Source: DAIDAN01 sp049303335
GTDB taxonomy: Archaea; Aenigmatarchaeota; Aenigmatarchaeia; Aenigmatarchaeales; DAIDAN01
Reading direction: 5' to 3'
DNA length: 14,990 nucleotides
Assembly (NCBI GenBank): GCA_049303335.1
Contig: JBAQNA010000034.1
Coordinates: forward strand, 1 to 14,990
Both the position numbers and the translations under genes were made by a program. Under the pieces are notes generated by a model. The model was not told where the DNA came from. It saw only the letters and a list, made by a program, of their open reading frames with translations, and made no database searches. Below are positions 6,750 through 13,350 of the stretch, one piece after another. Every line of letters starts with the position of its first letter. Within the stretch, counting starts at the first letter, position 1.

Positions 6750-7208
6750 CTATCCGCACGCCGCCACCGGCTCCGCGTAAAGCTGGCAAATTCTGCTTTT
6801 CAAGTCCTGCTTTGATATCGCGCCCGAGACCGTGTCGAGCGTCGTGCCTTTCAGGACGAAAGACGGAAACTGCGTTATGCCGTTCGCGTCGGCCAGCGAC
6901 TTGTATTTCACCGCGTCAATCTTGTCAACCGCGAGATAGCCGGACAAATCGCCGGCAAGGCCGGTAATCAGCGAATCCGCGGCGCTGCTGTCCGCGCTGT
7001 TCGAATAATAGAAATCCGCCACAACTATGTTGTTCTCCAGAAGTTTTGACGCTTCGCTGTCCGTCAGCGGCTTGTCATAAATCAACGAATCCTGTTCCGG
7101 GGCGGGTTGCCTCCCGAGGACAACGCTCACCGCGTACGCGATGCTGCTTCCCGTGAACATCAGGAGCACGAACACTGCGAACAGCTGTTTTTTGGTTTCC
7201 TTCTTCAT
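6750..7208 (-). CDS. Membrane-anchored thioredoxin-fold protein lacking CxxC
   Basis: 152 residues. A lysine-rich N-terminus is followed by a hydrophobic segment (about 9-31), a signal peptide or anchor, placing the rest outside the cell. The remainder reads like a thioredoxin: strand IVVADFYYS (61-69), then NSADS where the CxxC active site would be, helix, a short strand LAVDKIDAV (92-100), the familiar YKSLADANGITQFPSFVLKG (102-121) with the cis-proline P115, and a final helix. No cysteine is at the active site; the only two are C141 and C151 near the C-terminus, which could pair with each other. Disulfide exchange by the normal mechanism is therefore unlikely, and a structural or substrate-binding role is more plausible. 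Its start region is the leader shared with the gene at 10848. Codons are GC-rich, like the main genome. Confidence 0.75.
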   Translation of the reverse strand: MKKETKKQLFAVFVLLMFTGSSIAYAVSVVLGRQPAPEQDSLIYDKPLTDSEASKLLENNIVVADFYYSNSADSSAADSLITGLAGDLSGYLAVDKIDAVKYKSLADANGITQFPSFVLKGTTLDTVSGAISKQDLKSRICQLYAEPVAACG

Positions 7209-7259
7209 AATTAGAACCTACGGTTCCGATACCTCCCTTTCAGAAGGTTGGATATTATA
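7206..7259 (-). promoter_or_regulatory. Shared promoter-leader element, copy 1
   Basis: About 54 bases nearly identical to 10846-10900: 48 positions match, with five substitutions and a 1-base gap. Bases 7213-7239 are identical to 10853-10879. Read on the minus strand it holds TATAATAT (7259-7252), a CCTT-4-AAGG palindrome (7247-7236), GGGAGGT (7237-7231), the hairpin GAACC-GTA-GGTTC (7226-7214) and ATG 7208. The TATA-like box predicts transcription starting at about the GGGAGGT. The Shine-Dalgarno is 22 bases from the ATG, too far unless the intervening 13-base hairpin folds, which leaves about nine bases. Homology ends sharply on both sides. Confidence 0.75.
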
Positions 7260-7339
7260 CCTATTTTTTATCCATTTTCAAGGCTTAAGAAGATTAGCTT
7301 CCAATAAAATTATATGATTTTGAACGAAAAGGTGAGAGA

Positions 7340-7705
7340 ATGAGAATGTTCAGCGAAATAAAGGTTGCCGAATATTCGGGAAGCATTGAGGACTTGATTG
7401 GAAAACAGCCTTACAAATTTTTTAACGTTCCAATCGGAAGAAATGACGTAACAAAATATGCGTCAGTGATACGCGAAGGCAATGATTCATTTGTCTTGAT
7501 GATTTCAAGAACGGGAGAAAACTTCAGGAACAAAGATTTTAACATTGAAATGTCAGTACAAGGCGCAAAGGAATCTCGGGTTAAAGAAATATCGAAAGAT
7601 GTTCAGGAAAGAATGGGAATTGAAACAAGACAAGCTCCTCCTTATGTATATAAAAACGCTGAAATCTTCCAGAAAGTATTTGAAAAAATGTTTGAAAGTC
7701 TCTAG
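7340..7705 (+). CDS. Hypothetical 121-residue protein
   Basis: I do not recognise a family. ATG 7340 has the ribosome binding site GGTGA (7331-7335) four bases upstream. The sequence is soluble with no membrane segment and no cysteines. It looks alpha/beta: a basic middle (FNVPIGRNDVTKYASVIRE), strands VLMISR and FNIEMSV, and a helical C-terminus rich in Lys, Glu and Phe (EIFQKVFEKMFESL). The best TATA-like stretch, TTATATGA (7310-7317), would put the transcript start at 7336-7340, inside or after GGTGA. Either the message is leaderless or a weaker box near 7284-7290 is used. It is divergent from the thioredoxin-like gene and convergent with the DHH gene. Confidence 0.7.
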   Translation: MRMFSEIKVAEYSGSIEDLIGKQPYKFFNVPIGRNDVTKYASVIREGNDSFVLMISRTGENFRNKDFNIEMSVQGAKESRVKEISKDVQERMGIETRQAPPYVYKNAEIFQKVFEKMFESL

Positions 7706-7722
7706 ATTTTTCTCTCTTTCAA
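7706..7722 (+). terminator. T-rich terminator between convergent genes
   Basis: ATTTTTCTCTCTTTC begins immediately after the stop codon of the 121-residue protein, in the 32-base gap between convergent genes. Such T-rich tracts terminate archaeal transcription. Confidence 0.4.
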
Positions 7723-7737
7723 AGATTAAGAAGATTT

Positions 7738-8652
7738 CTAAATATGCTCCTTCAGAAGCGGCACTATTTCCTTTCTCATGATTATTCCGTTCCTTTTTGC
7801 CGCATTACCTGCGAATTTAACTTCTAGCACTTCTTCAATAATCTTTCTTACATCTGCATCAAACGCGACAAAGATATTGAAGCCTTTTTCCACGTCAATG
7901 CAAGTCAGAAATGTCTTGTCAACTTTCTGTTCTTCCTTTATTTCCGAAAGCGTTTCTTCTATTTGTTTCATATTCTCGCTGACAAACTCTTCAACGTCTA
8001 CAATCTCCAGCTGCACAATTCCAAACTTCATCTTGCCAAAAACCGGCGATGAAAAATATTCCATGAATATCTCTTTCAGCGGCTTGTCAAACTCGGATTT
8101 CGCGGCAAAAAGTTCGTGCGTATAATCTTTCGGAAGACTTACCCTGCTTTTCAGCCAGTCAGCCATTTTCCTATCGCGTTCCGAAGTGACGTTCGCCTGA
8201 AAGTTTATCGTGTTTGAAACAATGGCGGAATAAAGCAATATCGCGGATTCCTTGCTCGGCTCAAATTTTGAATTGTAGAATTTTTCGGCTACCATAGTCG
8301 CGGCAGCGCCAACCAATTCTATCTGAACTTTTGCGTTCGGGAACTTGTGCGCTTCGTGAATCTTGCGGTGGTCTATTATTTCAACAACCTGCTCCGGCTT
8401 AATTTTGCTTGAGATTTTCAAGTCGCTCGCGTCAACGAGAATAACATCGGAATCTTTTACAATTTTGTTTGCATCTTCCAATGGTGGAATATTGAATTTC
8501 CTGAAAACAAACTCGGCTTCTTTCTTCAGCGTTTCAAATATCGCGGCTGTTGCGTCTTTGCCTTGCTTTCTCAAAAGCTCGGCGTAGGCGAACACGCAGG
8601 AAGAGCCGTCCAAGTCCATCGTGTCGTAGCTTGTAATGATAATCCGTTTCAT
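7738..8652 (-). CDS. DHH/DHHA2-family phosphoesterase, family II PPase-like
   Basis: 304 residues. The N-terminus aligns without gaps to family II inorganic pyrophosphatase (B. subtilis): here SYDTMDLDG (8-16), there GHQNPDTDT. D13 and D15 are kept, D74 (VDASD) matches D75, and D94-H95-R96 replaces DHH. The DHHA2 end has RKEIVPLL (293-300), matching the substrate-binding RK of SRKKQVVP. Two expected metal ligands differ: the first histidine is Y9, and the aspartate of S-D-T is N147 (SNTINF). It could be a pyrophosphatase-like or small-nucleotide phosphoesterase with altered metal use, or no longer catalytic. I recall related DHH proteins starting TSY-DLDG, so the change may be normal for a subfamily. 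ATG 8652 follows GGCGGT and lies 15 bases after the upstream orphan, so the two form an operon. Confidence 0.8.
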   Translation of the reverse strand: MKRIIITSYDTMDLDGSSCVFAYAELLRKQGKDATAAIFETLKKEAEFVFRKFNIPPLEDANKIVKDSDVILVDASDLKISSKIKPEQVVEIIDHRKIHEAHKFPNAKVQIELVGAAATMVAEKFYNSKFEPSKESAILLYSAIVSNTINFQANVTSERDRKMADWLKSRVSLPKDYTHELFAAKSEFDKPLKEIFMEYFSSPVFGKMKFGIVQLEIVDVEEFVSENMKQIEETLSEIKEEQKVDKTFLTCIDVEKGFNIFVAFDADVRKIIEEVLEVKFAGNAAKRNGIIMRKEIVPLLKEHI

Positions 8653-8667
8653 GAAACCGCCAATTTA

Positions 8668-9183
8668 TCAAATCTTGTTTATCTTCATATATTCTTTCAG
8701 CGCATCATTCAAATACTCGACAGACCAGTTTCTCAGAAGGGTCGCGTGCACTTTGTTCGTGTTTTTTGTAACATAACCGAAAGGCGGTCCGTTGTCCGCC
8801 AGATATTCGGCGCCTTCATCGGCCGCGGAATACGCGTTGAGCTTCCCCTTGCTGAACCTGACATAATTCGATTTCTCGGGATGATACGGCGGTATGAAAT
8901 ATCTGCCCGTCACTTGCGTGAGCAGCCCGACGTGCTCGTTCAGCATAAACTCCCGCACAAGGCCGTTTTCCCAACATATAGTTTCATAGAAAATATTCGG
9001 GGAGCGTCCCAATTCCCTTTCAGTCTCCGCAACAGCTTTTGGAAAAACATCTTCCGCGGAATTTTTTATTTCCGCATCTTTTCTTAGCAGCGCGGGAAAT
9101 ATCGGCATGAAAAAACTCGCTTCGCCGCCGTGCTGGAGTATAAGAAAATCATCTTTCTCGCTAAGCAGTTCCTCTGTTTTCAT
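8668..9183 (-). CDS. Hypothetical 171-residue protein in operon with DHH gene
   Basis: No family recognised. It is soluble and acidic, with aromatic-rich stretches (GGEASFFMPIFPALL, RYFIPPYHPEKSNYVRF, DNGPPFGYVTKN) and a single cysteine in ETICWENG. The N-terminus MKTEELLSEKDDFLILQHGG may form helix then strand. A TATA box TTAAATAG (minus strand, 9212-9205) lies 26 bases before ATG 9183, pointing to a leaderless transcript starting at the ATG, and there is no ribosome binding site. The 15-base gap to the DHH phosphoesterase and shared strand suggest the two proteins belong to one process; this one might be its partner or bind its product, but that is inference. Confidence 0.75.
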   Translation of the reverse strand: MKTEELLSEKDDFLILQHGGEASFFMPIFPALLRKDAEIKNSAEDVFPKAVAETERELGRSPNIFYETICWENGLVREFMLNEHVGLLTQVTGRYFIPPYHPEKSNYVRFSKGKLNAYSAADEGAEYLADNGPPFGYVTKNTNKVHATLLRNWSVEYLNDALKEYMKINKI

Positions 9184-9204
9184 AGAGAATTAATTGCGCC
9201 AAAT

Positions 9205-9212
9205 CTATTTAA
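9205..9212 (-). promoter_or_regulatory. TATA box, leaderless promoter of orphan-DHH operon
   Basis: TTAAATAG on the minus strand, centred 26 bases before ATG 9183, sits in the 43-base gap after the PAC2 gene. The spacing implies transcription starts on the start codon. Confidence 0.6.
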
Positions 9213-9226
9213 CCGTTTCCGGAAGT

Positions 9227-10033
9227 TCAGCCGATGTAGCGGAGTTCGTCAGGCTTTTTCGGCTTCGGTTTCATTTGTTCGAGAGCCTCGCGCTGGATAT
9301 CCTCCATCTTGTGCAGGAGGTCGTGCATTTCCTTAACCTTGTCGTGCAGTTTCGAGACGTCCGCGCTCGTGCCGATTATTTTTTGCAAAATATTGAGAAC
9401 GGCTTCAGCCGCGTTCGGGTCCGTGATGATCGGGAAGCCCGCGGTCTCGCCGAGGAGGCACAGGCCTTTCATTTCGTGCAGCCTGCTCAAGCCGACAAGC
9501 AGGCCGGTGGCGCCGACAATCGTGCCCACTTCGCCCGCAATCTTGAAGTCAACGCCGAATTTTTCATAATCTTTTGAAATCTTTACATCGGATGTCGCGC
9601 CAATTACCCTCGACTTTTTTGCGCCCGTATTTTTGCCGCCATCCGTCTGGAGCGGCTTTCCTGACGCGAACCCGCCTATTGCTATGACTTCCTTGCACCC
9701 AAGCTCTTTCGCGTAATCAAGAATCTTTCCCGCAACCTCGTAATTTCCCTTCGGGTCGTACGCCTGGCAGTCGCCGATCAGGAAGACAACGTCCTTTTCC
9801 TTCCCCTTGTAAAAGTAAAATTCGTTCCTCAAAACGTGCACAACCTCCTCGTTGAGCATCACAAAATGGAAGAAATACGGCGAGTAAAGCTCCGCGAACT
9901 TTTTCGCCTTGAGCTCATGCACGAGGTAGCCGACCGACATCCTTCCCACGTTCCCTATTCCCGGCAAGCCGACGACAAGCACGGGATTTTTCAGGACCGG
10001 CTTTTCCTTGGTTATAATTTTTGTATCGTTCAC
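9227..10033 (-). CDS. PAC2 family protein (archaeal proteasome-assembly chaperone type)
   Basis: 268 residues from GTG 10033. That start is preferred over GTG 10042 because GGTGA (10043-10039) lies five bases before it and overlaps the other. Family features: GLPGIGNVG (22-30) after the first strand, AIGGFASGKP (118-127), and GATGLLVGLS (174-183). The C-terminal 60 residues form a charged coiled coil (residues about 212-255) with a Pro/Lys-rich tail. PAC2/COG2047 proteins resemble the eukaryotic proteasome-assembly chaperone PAC2; archaeal PbaA and PbaB belong to this group, and PbaB helps assemble the proteasome or related complexes. That supports a cytoplasmic chaperone or adaptor role here, but which paralogue this is cannot be told. 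Codons are GC-rich. It is followed by the orphan-DHH operon on the same strand, which has its own promoter. Confidence 0.85.
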   Translation of the reverse strand: MNDTKIITKEKPVLKNPVLVVGLPGIGNVGRMSVGYLVHELKAKKFAELYSPYFFHFVMLNEEVVHVLRNEFYFYKGKEKDVVFLIGDCQAYDPKGNYEVAGKILDYAKELGCKEVIAIGGFASGKPLQTDGGKNTGAKKSRVIGATSDVKISKDYEKFGVDFKIAGEVGTIVGATGLLVGLSRLHEMKGLCLLGETAGFPIITDPNAAEAVLNILQKIIGTSADVSKLHDKVKEMHDLLHKMEDIQREALEQMKPKPKKPDELRYIG

Positions 10034-10075
10034 ATTTTTCACCGTTTTGCAGAATTATGTCGAAGAATATTCAGC

Positions 10076-10084
10076 AATATATTT
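10076..10084 (-). promoter_or_regulatory. TATA box of PAC2 gene
   Basis: AAATATATT on the minus strand predicts a transcript start near 10054. That gives a leader of about 20 bases with GGTGA ahead of the GTG at 10033. Confidence 0.5.
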
Positions 10085-10128
10085 GAATCCCGCTCATTAT
10101 AAGCGTTCATATTGTCTGATTTTGTGAA

Positions 10129-10848
10129 TTATCCGATGCTTATTTTCTCAAGCAGGACTTTTGTAGAAAGCCCTTCAAGGTTAATATTCGCGCCCGAAAT
10201 GTCGAAGTTGCCCTTGTAATTTTCTATCCTGACAGATTCGTCGGTTACCTTGAGGACAACTTTCCCCTGCCCGACGTTGATGCTGCCTGTTGCGTTAAGG
10301 TTTAGGCTTGCGCCCGCGTTGTAAATTTTTATCGCCTGCACGGGAGCCGCGATTTTTATCTGTGCAGTTTTCTGTGTGTGCGGAAGAATTCCTATGTTGC
10401 TCACGTCAATCGTTTCCGCGCTTCCGTCGAATATGGCGGTCGCGTTTGAATAGATGTCCAGTTTTCCCGTGAAGTTTCCGATTGAGATTTTTGTCTCGTC
10501 GGAAAAGTTGATTCTTTCATTTCCTATATCCATCGATGCTGGAGCGTTAAAGTTCAGGACAACCGAACTTGCCTGCGTGTTCATCCTGAAGACGTCATCA
10601 TTCATGAAAAGAGAGCCGGAAACCTGCAAAGTCCTGTTTATGTTTTTTTCCGACACGGTTCCTGTCAGGAGATTTGAGACCGCGTCTTTTGCCCCAGAAA
10701 GAAAATCGCCTACCGGGTTTGCTCCCGCGGGCGGATTTTGCGCAGGCGCAGCGGCTGTTCCCGTAAGATTGACGCCTCCCGAAGCGAGGAATCCCGATAC
10801 TACGATTGCGACCGCCACGACCAGAGCTGCGATTACTTTCCAATCCAT
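10129..10848 (-). CDS. Membrane-anchored, sequon-rich beta-strand surface protein
   Basis: 239 residues, no named family. One N-terminal hydrophobic segment (about 5-23) anchors or exports it. A Pro/Ala/Gly-rich linker (31-45) follows, then a domain of alternating short beta strands and Asn/Gly turns (about 72-239), resembling a beta-helix or beta-sandwich such as bactofilin-like or cell-surface proteins. Six N-glycosylation sequons are present (N27, N71, N114, N125, N135, N185), five of them in or next to the beta domain, consistent with an extracellular, glycosylated protein. There are no cysteines. The start region carries the shared leader also found before the thioredoxin-like gene 3.6 kb away, suggesting common control of two envelope proteins. 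Codons are GC-rich. Confidence 0.75.
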   Translation of the reverse strand: MDWKVIAALVVAVAIVVSGFLASGGVNLTGTAAAPAQNPPAGANPVGDFLSGAKDAVSNLLTGTVSEKNINRTLQVSGSLFMNDDVFRMNTQASSVVLNFNAPASMDIGNERINFSDETKISIGNFTGKLDIYSNATAIFDGSAETIDVSNIGILPHTQKTAQIKIAAPVQAIKIYNAGASLNLNATGSINVGQGKVVLKVTDESVRIENYKGNFDISGANINLEGLSTKVLLEKISIG

Positions 10849-10900
10849 AATCAGAACCTACGGTTCCGATACCTCCCTTCATAAAGGTTCGGATATTATT
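10846..10900 (-). promoter_or_regulatory. Shared promoter-leader element, copy 2
   Basis: Second copy of the block at 7206-7259, in the same position relative to the ATG. On the minus strand: AATAATAT (10900-10893), a CCTT-4-AAGG palindrome (10887-10876) whose four-base loop differs from copy 1, GGGAGGT (10877-10871), hairpin GAACC-GTA-GGTTC (10866-10854), and ATG 10848. The Shine-Dalgarno to ATG distance is again 22 bases. The stem here can extend by a G-U and a C-G pair. Sequences beyond the block and within the genes do not match copy 1. Confidence 0.75.
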
Positions 10901-11037
10901 TCGGTTTCTCCCTAGGTTTTCTCTTCCCTTTTGAAAAGAATCAAGACAATTCCGATTGCCCTAAGGCGAGAAACTAACATCTAATTCGCGGCGCTGGTAT
11001 AAAAAGATTCGGAATCGAGACTGCAAAATAATGATTC

Positions 11038-11562
11038 TTAGTAAAATCCAAACGGTCCCATACGCCTCCTTTGCGAAAAATTGCTATCCTTTTTATACTC
11101 TTTTTCTGCCAAAATCAAAGAAACAGAATCTACGCCGTCCAGCGGACTTTTTACCGAGATGTTGCCGTAACTCTTCATGTATTCTGCCAGATCCGACAGT
11201 TTTTTATCGATGTCACAATTGCCGCTCCTGCATTTATAGCAGTCATTAGGAGGATTGAAAATATTCACGCCTTCCCTGGTCTTGACTTTGCATAATTCAT
11301 AATCAAATGCGATTGAACTGTTTCCGGAAAATATGGCAGAATAAACAAACTTCCTTTCGCCGTCTTCTATCTGCACGCTCAAATTTCCGCTGTCAGGATT
11401 GTTTTTCAATTTTTTGGACAGTTCGAATGCAACTTTCGGCACGCTGCCCGATATATCAGGCTTTGAGCCCTGCGCCCAAGAGTGGCTTTTTCCGCTGTTC
11501 TTGTGTTCATTAAAGTATCTTTGAGCGTTCCAATCGTTGCGAAATTTTCCCGGCTTGTACAT
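11038..11562 (-). CDS. Hypothetical Cys4 protein
   Basis: 174 residues, no family recognised. There is no signal peptide or membrane segment. Exactly four cysteines (C91, C108, C111, C116) fall as CKV, then CYKCRSGNC, a likely zinc-binding knuckle with spacing CX16CX2CX4C. The N-terminal 40 residues are polar and aromatic (RNDWNAQRYFNEHKNSGKSH), and the C-terminus is basic and Gly-rich (SQRRRMGPFGFY). The middle has strands LSVQIED and KFVYSAIFSG. A TATA box ATTTAAAG (minus strand, 11591-11584) is 25-26 bases before ATG 11562, so the transcript should be leaderless. Divergent from the DUF1512 gene. Confidence 0.7.
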   Translation of the reverse strand: MYKPGKFRNDWNAQRYFNEHKNSGKSHSWAQGSKPDISGSVPKVAFELSKKLKNNPDSGNLSVQIEDGERKFVYSAIFSGNSSIAFDYELCKVKTREGVNIFNPPNDCYKCRSGNCDIDKKLSDLAEYMKSYGNISVKSPLDGVDSVSLILAEKEYKKDSNFSQRRRMGPFGFY

Positions 11563-11583
11563 GAAATGTTATTGTGCAGAAAT

Positions 11584-11591
11584 CTTTAAAT
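11584..11591 (-). promoter_or_regulatory. TATA box, leaderless promoter of Cys4 protein
   Basis: ATTTAAAG on the minus strand is centred about 26 bases upstream of ATG 11562, the spacing expected when transcription starts at the start codon. Confidence 0.55.
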
Positions 11592-11684
11592 GCTTTCCAG
11601 TGCCGCCGCAAAACAAGAACGAGGCGCGCAAATTAAGCGGGAAAAAATAAGCGAGACAGAATCGCGTTCACGAGAACTTAAAAA

Positions 11685-11696
11685 GTATTTATATAG
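11685..11696 (+). promoter_or_regulatory. TATA box, leaderless promoter of DUF1512 gene
   Basis: The stretch TATTTATATA, centred near 11691, predicts a transcript starting at about 11717, one base before ATG 11718. No ribosome binding site precedes the ATG, in keeping with a leaderless message. Confidence 0.65.
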
Positions 11697-11717
11697 TGTG
11701 AAAAACAAATTCGTAAT

Positions 11718-12917
11718 ATGACGGAAGTTCTTTTGGCGCAGTTTTTCGGAGGCGATATTGTCGGAACGCTCATCTCGTTCATCCTGATATTTGTCATGAT
11801 AATTTTCGGGCCGCGGCTGATGACAACGCAGACGATATGGAATCTTGAGAAGGACGTGGCGGAGCTTGAAATAATGGCGGAGCGCTCCCGGACAAATGTC
11901 GTGAAAAAATACTTGAAAACCCCGACGCGCGAGACGCAGGACAGGATAAAAAACTTCATGGATTTCCAGATTGCGGAGCCCGTGGGCACGGACCCTTTCG
12001 GAATAATAAAAAAGATTGACGCGGTGCTGAAGCAGGCCGAGAACAGGCACAAGATTTTTGTCGAGTCAATCGCCCCGGGGCTTGGCGAGGAAGAAAAGAA
12101 AAACTTCAGGGCTGCCCTTCTGCACACAAGCGGCGTTCACCAGATTGCGAAAATAATGAGGCATCTTCTTGAGACGATAAAGAAATACAAGATATTCCAG
12201 ATGGCGCTGATCCTGCAGATGCAGTTCCCGATGATAAAGAAGGTTGCGGACGGTCTTGCGGACTCCGTGGAGGCTTTCACAAAAGGTTTGCCTATCGGCG
12301 ACGCGATCGGTCCGATGATAATTGCGAATTATATCCCGAAAGGAGGAGCCAAAGAAATGAAGGACGCCGATTTTGTTTATTACAGGACGAAAATCGCAGG
12401 CAGGAGCGTGATACTTTCAAGGGCAACCGGTCCCGGAGTGAGCATAGGCTATCCCGAGAAGTTTGTGGAAAATATCCTGAAGAAAGAGAGGATAACAAGG
12501 ATAATAACCGTTGACGCCGCCATGGGAATGGAGGGCGAGAAGTCCGGCTATGTTGCGGAAGGCGTCGGCTTCGGGCAGCGCGGCTCAAATCCTGTCGCGT
12601 CGTTCTATATCGAGGAGATGGCCGTGAAGAGGGGAATTCCCGTTGACGATATCATGATCAAGGAGATCGGGGAGGAGGGGCTGCAGGTTATGGCAAAGCC
12701 GATTCTCGAAAGCATGAAAAAAGCTTCCGAAGCGCTGGAAGACGCGATAAAAAGAGCGGGAAAGAATGATAGGATTCTCGTGATAGGACTGGGCAACACC
12801 GGCGGAGTCGGCAACGACAAGTCCGGAATCGCGCCCGCGGTCGAGAAGCTGAAGAAATATTACAGGGAAATGGAGGCGAAAGCGAAAAAGGAGAAGAAGG
12901 GATGGTTCGGTTTCTGA
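11718..12917 (+). CDS. DUF1512 family archaeal membrane protein
   Basis: 399 residues, close to the usual length of this family (about 370-400), which I know only from archaea and which has no assigned function. One membrane segment lies near the N-terminus (about 11-31, GDIVGTLISFILIFVMIIFG), followed by GPRLM and a long charged cytoplasmic or external domain. Typical stretches visible are LPIGDAIGPMIIA near 290, FVYYRTKIAGRSVILSRATG, and a C-terminal strand-turn ILVIGLGNTGGVGNDKSG (about 350-368) whose glycine-rich loop resembles a nucleotide- or phosphate-binding turn. A Lys-rich end (KAKKEKKGWFGF) closes the protein. It is a single gene with its own TATA box. Codons are GC-rich and the frame is intact. 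Confidence 0.85.
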   Translation: MTEVLLAQFFGGDIVGTLISFILIFVMIIFGPRLMTTQTIWNLEKDVAELEIMAERSRTNVVKKYLKTPTRETQDRIKNFMDFQIAEPVGTDPFGIIKKIDAVLKQAENRHKIFVESIAPGLGEEEKKNFRAALLHTSGVHQIAKIMRHLLETIKKYKIFQMALILQMQFPMIKKVADGLADSVEAFTKGLPIGDAIGPMIIANYIPKGGAKEMKDADFVYYRTKIAGRSVILSRATGPGVSIGYPEKFVENILKKERITRIITVDAAMGMEGEKSGYVAEGVGFGQRGSNPVASFYIEEMAVKRGIPVDDIMIKEIGEEGLQVMAKPILESMKKASEALEDAIKRAGKNDRILVIGLGNTGGVGNDKSGIAPAVEKLKKYYREMEAKAKKEKKGWFGF

Positions 12918-13025
12918 AATGCGCGATATAGGCGAAAAAGAGAATAATAGTACCTGCGAATAAAGCGCCTTAACTGCCGCTCTGAATATGAAAGTTCAAG
13001 TCATACTGTCCTTGCGCCGAGCGGA

Positions 13026-13035
13026 TTTTTATATC
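13026..13035 (+). promoter_or_regulatory. TATA box of 67-residue protein gene
   Basis: TTTTTATATC, centred near 13031, predicts a start around 13057. That leaves a leader of only about six bases before ATG 13063. Confidence 0.55.
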
Positions 13036-13062
13036 AGTTAATGCAATTCTTATTTGGTTAGT

Positions 13063-13266
13063 ATGAAATTCTCCGAAAGAAAGGCAAAAGAAATAAACAA
13101 GCAGGACAGGGACTGGTACGTGAAGTTCTGGGCGAATTATGTGCGGACTCACAAGGACAGCGAATGGGGCAGGCAACAGAATGTTTTTATCAATTCGCTG
13201 ATGCAAGACGCGAAGCAGAGCAAATTGTCTGCTAAGGATTACTTGAGAATAAAAGGAGAGAGATAA
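13063..13266 (+). CDS. Small hypothetical protein, 67 residues
   Basis: No family recognised. It is predicted helical and highly charged, with aromatics spaced in the first half (RDWYVKFWANYVRTHKDSEWGRQ is the core, residues about 16-38) and a C-terminal NSLMQDAKQSKLSAKDYLRIKG. There are no cysteines and no membrane segment. ATG 13063 is favoured over an in-frame TTG at 13054 because the TATA box places the transcript start at about 13057, after that TTG. Having its own promoter with correct spacing, normal codon use and a clean stop supports a real gene despite its size. It converges with the metallophosphoesterase gene across an 84-base gap in which I see nothing distinct. Confidence 0.7.
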   Translation: MKFSERKAKEINKQDRDWYVKFWANYVRTHKDSEWGRQQNVFINSLMQDAKQSKLSAKDYLRIKGER

Positions 13267-13350
13267 AATTAAGCAATTGAAACAAGATACACCGATAACA
13301 GCGCTTCAGCAAAAAGGCCGTCCTGACTATGGAAACCAATCCGTAACGAA

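Noticed and set aside
10598..10882. Alternative minus-strand start at ATG 10882 just before GGGAGGT, reading a Gly/Arg-rich peptide
   Set aside because: The ATG is not present in the other copy of the shared leader (there it is CTG), the peptide is low-complexity, and it overlaps the convincing exported protein in another frame.
12919..12963. Fourteen-codon frame after the DUF1512 gene
   Set aside because: Too short, with no signal for translation and no sequence character; probably chance.
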